Shown here: in pieces, positions 24,290-34,300 of the stretch
How the letters are laid out: every line of letters begins with the position of its first letter
How positions within the stretch are numbered: position 1 is the stretch's first letter
DNA from: Gymnogyps californianus
Taxonomy: Eukaryota > Chordata > Aves > Accipitriformes > Cathartidae
DNA: 64,000 nucleotides
Reading direction: 5' to 3'
Assembly: GCF_018139145.2 (NCBI RefSeq)
Contig: NC_059478.1
Span: 5,890,001-5,954,000 of the forward strand
Translations under genes and position numbers: made by a program
Notes under the pieces: model-generated
Databases searched by the model: none
What the model saw: only the letters and a program-made list of their open reading frames with translations
Told to the model about the DNA's origin: nothing

Positions 24290-24893
24290 GCTGCGGGAAG
24301 AGAACTGCGTGCCGGCGGCCCGCAGAGCGGAGCCACGCCGCTGTCCCTCCGGCGGCCCCCGCTGGAGGAGGGGAGCCCCCCCCGCACCCCCCCGGCTCGG
24401 GGCTCGGCCCATCTGCCCGCTCCGGCACGCAGGAGGCAGCGCCCAGGACCTGGCAGAGGGTCACCCGAGGCGGGGGGACCCCGCCGGCCGCCCGAGCCCC
24501 TGCCCGCCTCGGCCCCTCAGGTGGGGGAAGAGAAACCGCCCGGCGGCGGCCGACGCTTCTCGCCCTGCCCCGGGCGGCCGGACCGCCTGCGTGAGCGGGG
24601 CAACGGGCCGAGGCCCGCCCGGAGGGCTCGCCGGGCCCGGCCTCCCCTCAGGGGCCGCCCCCGCGGGGCCCCGCCGGGCTGGGGGAGGCCGCGGCCGAGG
24701 GGGCGGCTCGGCGCGCCGGGCGCTCCCTCATTTTTTTCACTGGAGGGCAGCCTCGGCGCAGCCGGGCCGCGGGACGGGCCGCTCCCCGCCGCCCGGTCCT
24801 CCCTCGGCCTCCTCCCGCCGGGAGGCGGCGCGGCGGCAGGCTCCGGCGGCGGCGGCAGCCCCGCTCCCTCAGCGGGGCGGCGGGCGCGCGTGC

Positions 24894-24932
24894 GGGGGGG
24901 GGGGGAACGGGACGGGACGGGGGGGGGGGGGG
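24894..24932 (+). promoter_or_regulatory. Guanine runs (possible G-quadruplex) before the TOR1AIP1 start
   Basis: Runs of 12 and 14 guanines, with two GGG groups between them, lie 34-72 nt upstream of the ATG on the coding strand. Four or more G3 tracts this close together satisfy the usual G-quadruplex pattern. If transcribed, the structure would sit in the 5' UTR. Confidence 0.5.
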
Positions 24933-24965
24933 TTGGTGGTCGCGCGGGGCAGCGGCGCGCGGGCC

Positions 24966-25377
24966 ATGGCGGGCCTGCCGCTGTACCACGTGACGCCGCG
25001 GCGCCCCCTCCGCGCGCAGGCGGCGGCGGGCGGCGACGCGGCGGAAGCGTCGGGCGCTGAGACCGCCCCGCGGCGGGGCCGGCGGGAAGTGAGGTTCGCG
25101 GAGCCGCCCCCGCCGCGGGAAGGCGGCAGCTTCAGTCCCGCGCGGCGCGCAGAGGCGGCGGCAGCGGCGGGCGGCCGGGGCAGGGGCAGGGGACGGCGGC
25201 GGCGGCGGTTCCGCGGGGCGGCAGCGGGCAGGATGGTGGGGGGCAGCGACGGGCAGGCTCCGCCGGACGCCACCGAGCTGAAGCGCAGGCGGAAGAGCCC
25301 CCGGTTGTCGGCGGCGCGGGCGGAGGAGGCCGAGGCGGAGGCCGCGGCCGAGCCCGGCCCCGGAGGGGCGCTGGAGG
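24966..25377 (+). CDS. TOR1AIP1: TOR1AIP1 exon 1
   Basis: ATG in optimal context (G at -3, G at +4); the exon ends G|GTGAGC. It encodes 137 codons: LYHVTPRRP near the start, GRREVRF around residue 40, then an arginine/glycine/alanine-rich stretch and KRRRKSPRL. The frame is open upstream, but the family signatures begin just after this methionine. A second in-frame ATG at 25233 (residue 90) could give a shorter isoform. Confidence 0.88.
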
Positions 25378-28300
25378 GTGAGCGGCGCGGGCGGGCGCGC
25401 GCAGCGCCTCGCGGTGGATCCCGCGGTTGAGGGCGCGGTGGGGCGGCGCGAAGTGGGGCGGGCGGGCTCGCCTGCTCCTTGCCCGCGGCCGCCCTGCCTG
25501 TGGGGCAGTGAGGCAGGGGCAGCCCGGGAGGGCGTTGAGGTGGGGGGTGCCCTCCCGGGCAGCCCCGCTGGAAACACTGGGGTGTCCCAGTAAGTCTGAA
25601 AGGAGTGTTTGGTGCTCCTGGAAGGCTGTTAGACTGGGGAGGGGTGGGCTTGAACTGAGCTGCCCGGCCTTGCCGCACCCTTCACCCGTTTCTCGTTTCA
25701 GGAGATGAGGGTCGCTTTGGGAACGCAGACTCCTTGACTCGACCCCCTATAAAAGCATGTAGATCGGCAGGTAGGTTTCAGCTCGGGGAGGTTACTGTGT
25801 GCGCCGCTTGCAAAGGTGCTGAAATGCAGCAGGCCGGGGGAAATGGAGTTTATTGGGTTTTAGCTCCTTTGCAGGTTTTACCGTGGTTCTGGCATACAGG
25901 TGAGGAAATCCCGCTGCGGTTTTTATTCCATACATAAAGAGATGAGGAGTGCTTCTCGGCCTTCCAAAAGGATCGGTGCATGTAGAGCATGCTGAAGCCC
26001 TTAGGTGGCTCTTTTACCTGTTGCATCACTTGGAATAGTATTTTGTCACAGCATTAAAATGGGGAATAACTGATTTTACTAACGCTGCTTGGTTTCTAAA
26101 GGCTGAATTTAAATAAAGTATCTTGAGCTGCAAAAATAGATTGCTGTAAGACCATACGTGTTTGTGCTCCGTACAGTGTTGCTCCATACAGTGAGCAACA
26201 TTGCTTATGAGGAAGTGCATAATTGGGGCTTGCCGGTCCTTTCTCTGAAGCACCAAGCATACACTGGTACTTGCTGTTGGACACTGGGCTGGACAAGCTG
26301 TTGTGTTAGCTCTTGTTTCTTCAGTTGATGAAAACTGTATCCTTCTCAAAACTTTAGAGAGATGCTAACTTTGTATAATAGAGTCACGTGTCTTTAGCCT
26401 GTCATTCCATCAGAAAACTGCAAGCTATTTCCTTCCCTTTTAGTCTGTTGGTCTATTTTGAGTTGGACTGTATACATTATTAGTATGTGGCAATTCTCAG
26501 ATGGATGAGTTGGGCTAGCCTGAGACTATTTTCCAACCCCATCTGTATTCTTGTGACAGGGCTGTCACCAAACTCTTGTTACAGCTGCAGTACATGGCCT
26601 TAATTATGTGGCACTGCCCTTAAAAAGGGCTGCCAATATTATGCTTCAGAAGCAGAATTTCCAGGAGGCGTGGAAAAATCTTATCTTGAGGGAGGAAGAG
26701 AGAGGTTATGAGTATTTCTTTGGGAAAGTACAAAGGTTTAATTGTGAAAAAAGCTGTGGGAAGGTGTTACTCCCAAATGATGGCTAACAGGGTACTAACA
26801 TGCTTAGTATTTTAAATGTGGCTGGGGTGCTTTAGGAGGTACAGCTGAGTGGGTTTTTTTAAACATAGACATCTCTAAAAATGAGGCTGGGGGGAGAGAT
26901 GCCCTCCCCCCACCTCCCCGAGCTCTTAACACCGGTATCTGATTATAGTCACAACAGGCGTAAGAGTATGATGTTAAGAGACCCTAATGCTTTATATAGA
27001 AGCGAAGGAGTAATTTCCCCCCTCACAGTCCTGCCACCTATAGCTATACAGTTGGTTTGGTTTGGTTTTTTTTCTGCAGAGTTTAGGGGAATGCAGGCAG
27101 CGGTACAAGCAGGGTGAATTTTTATAAGGACATAATTGCCATGCTTCCGTGAGAGCAGAATGGAACCAAAACCACAACTGGAGAAACTGGTTTCTGGCTT
27201 CTGCTTAGAGGTTTTAAATATAGATTAGGAAACTTGCTTCTAGAGCTAAAAAGCTTTAAGAGCCTACAAACGCTGCCTCGAATCAGGCATCTTCTAGATC
27301 AACGAGCTAAAGATAATACGCTAGCAATCTCCGTTGAAGCTGTCTTAAAATACGCAAGTAGAGTGTACGACTGTACGAGTTAAAGGCAGGCGCTAGGTGT
27401 TTTTGGCACTTGAGTTTGTGCTGTCTATAGTTGCTGTGGAACATTGCAGCAAGTGTGTCGCAGGCTTATCTCTGTGTTGAAAAAGATTGAACCCACAGGG
27501 ATAGACATGTACTAGACTTAAAAGAACAAGTTCCACATGTTAAAATAGTGGCTTTATATTTTGGTTTATAAACCTGTAGTTTATGAAGCCGCAGTTTTCT
27601 AATCTCTTTGATTAAACCAGTGTATGAAATGGGGATAGTAAGAAGATCACTCTCTCTTGGCAGGTGACTGTGCAGTAGGTGGCTGGCTAGCAGATTTAAG
27701 GTGGATTGGAAAATCCTCACTAGCTGCCTGGGAGGCAGGAACGATCCTTTGGGTAGGAGGCTTAAGGCCTTGTAAGGCAAGAACAGGCATGTTTGGATTG
27801 GAATTTGTATTTATATATATTTCTAGGAAAGTTAAACTTCATAAAGAGGGAGTTTACTTTTCTCTGTAGGGGATGCCATGTGTGCTGTCTGCTTGCACTA
27901 ATACTCTTCCTGTTGGTGATACCCACTGTTACAGAAGGTGCTGATTCACAAGATGTCCTCATGTGAGAAATGAAGTTGTATATATTTAAATCTTTCCTTT
28001 TTACAACAACTTTTAAGAACGCTGTGAGAGACGTAGAGTACCGATTCATGCAAAGAAGGGGAGAGGAATTAAAAAGTATGGACTGCGTGAGTAGCCCTCT
28101 TTAGATTCATAGATCTTTCTGGTCTTGTGATTACTAGCCACCGCCACTAGTGAGATTTTCCTTGCAAAACCTCAGTACATAGTGAAAGATTATGGGTATG
28201 TTGTTTGGCATTCCTGAAGATCAAGTAATTTGGTGAGTATCTTCATTCTTAGCTTGGTGGGAAATCAGTCAACTTAACAGTTTTTTAAGATGGTTTTGGT

Positions 28301-31300
28301 TATATAGTTTGCCACTCACTATGTGCAAATACTTTACTGTTGTACCTGCGACTTAATACCTTCGTTTAAAACTTACAGTTTTCTCCCTTGTTTGTGTTTT
28401 GGGTTTGTTTGTTTGGTTTTTTTTCCTCCTTTGTATGCTTCACATAGACTGGCATGCTAAAGCTGCCTGAACATATTAGAAAAAGACTATGTTTTCTTGA
28501 AGTAAAATTAATAAACACTAGGTGGCAAGCTGTGTGTTGCCCTTGTGCGTATGGTAAAAGAGCTATAGAAACACATTAAATCCCGGGAGAGCCCAGTACT
28601 GTTAAAAGAACAAAAGGGCCCAGTGTGAATGTTACAGAGAAACAGTTTTACCAGTTGTATTCTTCCCTTTGCTGTTTCCTCTGCTTATGCCCTTCAGCTT
28701 GATTGCTGTGTCATGGTCTCTGTTCCACAGCTGTACTCCAGCTTTCATTCCATACCTGAACTTCCCCCCCCCTCCCCCTTGAATCTGGGCAACCGTGTGG
28801 TTGCACTTTATCCTTTCAAACCTCTTCTCCTGGTGTTCTGCTTTTGACTGGCTTTCCAGCCCTGACCTTTGCTCTGTGACTCCTGTCATGTTACAGGGCT
28901 TTATTTTTTCTAGTTCGTAATGCTAACTAAGTTGGGTTTCAGCATCTGAATGGCTGTGTAATTTGGCAAACAATCTAAAGGTGTTGGTTTAGATTCTGCC
29001 CAGCTACCTGAGGGGATTAAGTTAGGAGCATAGATGCCCTAGGTTGCCATTATGGTTAATGAGAGAGACCTAACTAAAGGATGGCTTGGACTACGTAAAA
29101 AGGGGACTTATGTTCTATATTTGCTTCTCTCTCTTTTTCCCTTCTGCCTAATGCTATGGAAGACAGCACAATTATTGTTTGTGACTTGTGTGCCCAAAAC
29201 CGTGGGAAAAATTCTCTTTGCTCCCGTGCTTCTGTATTTACTAGTTTATACTGAATCCCTTTAGTGTAAGGCATTTCTTGGCTCTTAGCATTTGGTCTCT
29301 TGATGTCTGGGTTTTTTTCATGTGTTTTTAAGCCAAGGACTCCTAAAAAAAAAAAAAAAAAAAAAAAAGTGGTGGTGTAGACAGCTATATTTGTAGTGAA
29401 CTCAAATTTACCATAAGCTTTTCGAGTCTTAGTTGCTTTTGGTTACATTTTAAGAAAGTAACTGTTCGGAGATCACAACCTGAAAATCACTGATTTAGAT
29501 CATGTATGTTCTGAAACTATGTCTTGGTCCTTCAGTTTTGTGATGTTACAAGCACAAATGATACTGCACCTATACCAATCCTCTCTCTCTTTTTTTTTTC
29601 CTTTTTTGCCTCCTGACAGGCAGTTCTTCAACTTATTTTCTTCAAGAGAATCCAAAAAAGGAAAGAGCAAAGGCTTATGACAGTAACGAACCTGAGAAAC
29701 CAGCAGGGCATCAAGCTCAACCAAACATTTATACACCGTTAAAAGGTAACAACACTACTTTTATCAGTATCTTTTTCATGATGTAACAAATGATTGCTTA
29801 AATGTGCTAAAATTACATTCATTCAGTTCTGTTACAAAAGGGGGAGTTGTTGAGTTGAAATCTGAATGGATGAAGTTTAAAAAAAAAAAAATAAATTTCT
29901 GAGTGTACTCCTGTCCATGAGTCAAATTAAAACTGATTGTAGTATGACAGTTATCTGCTTGGGTGTAAAACCTTAAAGTTCAAGAAAGCGCAATTTTAAA
30001 CTCTGGTAAATATATAGCTGTCCGGTTTTTTTGAAAAGCAAAACAAAAAGATGAGTAATATCATACCTGCTTCAAAAACTGTTATGAGAGTGGATCTTCA
30101 ATTGCGTCAGGCAAAGCAAAACAAAACTGTTCTTTTTCTAAAAAGATGAGTTACTTTTGACTTCAGCAGGGGGAAGCTGACTATACCAAGTGATTTCAAA
30201 GTGAGGGAGCACTTTCTGTTCATGGCTCAAGAGATTTTTCTCGATGTGTGTTACAGAAGCAATAGGGAAATGCAATGAGGAAGAAAATACGGGATACTTT
30301 TTAGCCCAGCAGAAGGTAGTTATGTTACTACAGGTGGTTTGAATACATCCAAATAGATATGCTATGTGAGGAAGGTTTTTAGGAGAGCTGGTAACTGGTC
30401 AGAGAGCGAGGTAGTGGCTTGCATTCATTCGATCAGTAACAGTCCTAATCACACAGTGTTTATGGGAGAGCACTGAAAGCAATTGTGAGCGCAGACTGAC
30501 AAAACACAGATGTGAACCAGGTAGCTGAGATCTGCAAAACACAGATGTGAACCAGGTAGCTGAGATCTGCACAAGAACACATCTATGTCAGCCTGCTGTT
30601 TCCCAGGAGCACGTGCAGGCATTTTGCTCAGGCAGCTAAGAACATGCCCATGTTTGCTGGAGTCCCCCAGGGCCGATAGCTGTGTTGTTAAGGTGGTAGC
30701 TTTACATTGTTTGTTTTTGTTTTTCCCTCCTGCTGAATAGTTTTGGTTTCAGAAGTGACAAATCTGCTGAATAGTTTTGGTTTCAGAAGTGACAAATCTG
30801 CTGAATAGTTTTGGTTTCAGAAGTGACAAATCTCCTGCTGAATAGTTTTGGTTTCAGAAGTGACAAATCTCCTGCTGAATAGTTTTGGTTTCAGAAGTGA
30901 CAAATCTGGTACCCTCCATTAGCAATCCATTAATGCCGCTAATTTCCCATCCTTTGCATTTTATCATTATTACATTGTTACTTTTTTAAAGAAAAAATAG
31001 GAAGGATAATTTTGTGTCATTGGGAAAAGCAGGGTGAAGGGCCAAGTTAAGCCCTTTCTATTAGATAACGGTAGCTTTCTCCATCTACAGAGGGGTCCAA
31101 GAAGCTGTCATATGGTGCAGGCTTGGTTTGGCAGCACAGCATATACTCCTTCTCTAATAACCTTTGAAGATTTCGTAGAAAGAGTTAAAAGCACGTATGG
31201 CTTGTCTGTCTTATTCTGACCTCTGATGTGATAACCAAGTTCTTTCATTTGTGCTTTGGTTTCAGAAAGAAAGGCTGACTTCCTTGAGAAAAACCAAGTT

Positions 31301-34300
31301 GAGCACCGCTCAACTACATCACAGAGTAAGTAAAAAAAATAGATACCTAGTCTTTCCCTGTAATTAAGTGAAAAGTACAGAATTCTGTTCCTTTCCTCTG
31401 CTTATGGTTTTTCTTGTGCCCTGGGACACTCTGTCTGGGAACGTGGAAAGGGACCCAGGAGGCAGATCCAAATGGAAGTTGGAGAAGGCAGCACATTCCA
31501 GAGCCAGAGCCCTTCTATGAGGTTATTCAACTTGCTGACCACAGAAAATGACCCACTTTTTCTTTTTTCTTTTTTTTTCTTTTTTTTTTTTTTCTTTCAT
31601 GGCTAGCTTAGGAAATGGAGTTGAGTCATGGGACAATCAGTAAGTGCAGAGCATGTACTAGTGGCGTTGTTCAGGTGAGCTGAGGAAGGGAACAAAACCT
31701 TCACCTTTTTGGTAGCAGTGAATGTTAGACAGTTTGTACACATCACCTTCCCTTCTAGCCTTTCCCTGAGTAATGGTGGCCTGCTATGATTGAATGAGTT
31801 GTCTTAGACTCCTGGAGAGGGGCAGCGTTTTTTCTTTGCTGGCAAACTCCAGTCTGTTCATCTAATGACCAGTTCCCTGTGTTTCAGATTTTTATCTTTG
31901 GTTGTTTTTGTGGATTTGTTGGTTTGGGGTTTTTTTTCCTCTTGGAAGAGTACTTGAAAGAAGAGGGGGGAAAAAAAAAAGTTCTGAATTCTTAGTAGCC
32001 TTCTGTTCTTAATGTCTCGGCGCTTGTTTCTATCCTGAACAGGTATAGATAAACAAAGTCTTGTAAATCAGAATTCAGTATGGAGAACCTGGGGGAGTTG
32101 TTCGGGGTTTTTTTTTTTTTTTTTTGAAAACGACAGTGCTTTCCGGAAGGGAAGCTCATCTTGTGGTAGCTGCACATCTGTGAAACGCCTTTGAAAAATG
32201 AATTGATGCAGGGAGTTCTCGCTAGTCTGGTACTTTTTCTTTTCTGTGCCAGAGGTAATAGGTGCTGCAGGAGTGACCAGTTGTGTGTTGGGTGAAGAAC
32301 TTTGGAAAATCACTGAAACTCGGAAAGCTCTAAGGTGTCTGCAGAAGTTATACCTTTTGAGTTAGGCAAGACAAATAATTTGCTTGGCCTTCGTGCAAAT
32401 TGTGTTGTAAATAAGGCAAGATCCTTAGGTAGGATAGGATCTGTTTTTAGACTATTTATTGAAATATTTTTTCCTTTAGGGTGTGAATCACAGCTGTCTC
32501 CTAAATATGAAACCTAGTCTCTGCAAACAGGGCTACATTGTAAAATTTTACAGAATTGAGGTGATTTTGATCTCTTGACTGTTAGAAGACTTATATAAGC
32601 TTAGCCAGTTACAAGCTCCATGTCTGTGCCCTGTCGGGGTGGGGGGTTGAAATTACAGAATAGCGTAGCTCATTAAGCCAGTTAAGCTCTGGCTTAAACC
32701 AGAGCTGCTTTTAGCACCTTCTGCGATTACATTCATAAAGAAACAAGGTTATAGAATTTATTTTAGTGTTCTTGAAATAACTACTGCAGGGTGTGTTTGT
32801 TCAATTTATTCTCAATAGGGCCATTGACAGTATCCTGATTTGGTTATACATTATTGAAGAGCCTTGAGCTTTGAACCAGTTGCTGTAGTTCACAAGGAGC
32901 CAGAAATTCTCGTGTCTTTTTAATTAGCTGACTAAATGCAGAAAACATGCTGACCAATAATTGCACTGTATATATTCATACTGGTCTGTTGGGAAAGTTG
33001 TTCATAACACTCTTTTATGGATGTCGTCTCTTGTACTTTGCTGTCTGAGCCCATGTAAATAAATAGACCAAAAGTATATTTTGAAGTTGAAAGCTTGCAT
33101 TTTGCTTTAAAAGCACAATTCATCCCAAGAAACTGACTGCTGATGAAGCAGGCCTCTGACCCAAGCTAGATGGAGAGGGAATATGAGACTATGCCTTTAA
33201 CATACCGCTTTGCTTTTGCTACTTATATCTTGCATTATGTTGTTTTTCTAATATGTGTGTTAATTGAGCTTCCATTTTTCTGTCCCTCAAATTCTTGAAC
33301 AAAATCAGGAAACTTAACTGGGACATGGGATCCCTGTGCAGAAAATAACAGGTTGTTAAATCTCTGCCATTTTGTCATCTTGTACTTGAAATGCTTCCGT
33401 TTTCATTTGCGTAACTTTTCAAGAGGTAAGAATCTTCGGGGATGATTTGTGCTAGGTTGGGGACTTGTGCTTCTTATGCAAGATTGTCAGGATGGCTTAA
33501 GAACTAACATTTGGCAAATGGCGTAGAGGGAGAGTTGGTCTGCCAGTTGAATGGGACTTCTCAGGCCAGTAATAGCAGTGAACCTGTCATTTTCCTTGTT
33601 CAAGACTAGCCCTGCTTGAGCACAGGAGGGCGAATGATGCAGAAAGGAACAGAAAGCCCCATACCTGATACAGCCCTGCCCGGGATGAGGTCACAGCCTC
33701 GCCTTTGCTCCTACTTAGCAGGACTGCGTTCGCTTCAACAAGGTGTTATGCAAGGGTGCTTTGTTAACCTTCTGCTTCGTAGACTTTTCTGTGTAAAAGC
33801 ATAACTAAGAACGGCTTTTTGTTGAAAATAATGCAGTTTGGTGATTTCAACTCCCTGCTAAATTCCCCGCTGGAAGATTCGTTATAATTGTTGTCTTAGT
33901 ATTTTTCTCATGTTCCTTTCTTGATCTCTTAACAGGCAGAAGTAAATTTCGAGATCAGTCCAGTATAGGGAAGCAGTCACAGCCTTTGGCCAAAAGTAAG
34001 ACTTCTGCTTTCACTTCTGTTTCATGCTGGTGTTACATTTAACCATTTTCATGCCTGTCCAAGTATTAGATTTCCTGGTAGCTGGTGTTAAACTGAGGGT
34101 CCTTGCCAGAACAGATGACTTGCTTGCTCAGGCATGTGTTTCCAGCACGAAGGAAGGAAGGAAGGGTGTTGTATAATAGGTAACATTTCCACCTGAATTT
34201 AAGGTCTTCCATCTGTAGTATTTACAAGATTTGCTGCAAGACTAAAACTGAGGCAGGCCTAGTGGTGTTCTTATTTAACAGTTGTTGTGTTGCTGTCCTG

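Larger units (their letters stand above)
24290..25450. promoter_or_regulatory. TOR1AIP1: CpG island promoter of TOR1AIP1
   Basis: Dense CpG sequence starting about 670 bp before the TOR1AIP1 start codon and covering its first exon. No TATA box is present, as expected for a broadly expressed gene. Two long guanine runs (24894-24905 and 24919-24932) lie within the probable 5' UTR. The same frame stays open far upstream of the ATG at 24966, but only through GC-rich sequence with no conserved features. Confidence 0.7.

Noticed and set aside
24126..24965. In-frame extension upstream of the TOR1AIP1 start
   Set aside because: The frame is open, but the product is low-complexity and lacks family features; these begin right after the methionine at 24966, which has an ideal context.
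29347..29368. Poly-A tail of a retroposed gene copy
   Set aside because: No open or broken coding sequence precedes it and no flanking target duplication was found.
30727..30905. Direct repeats considered as a CRISPR array
   Set aside because: Units follow each other without unique spacers, and the host is a vertebrate; this is a minisatellite.
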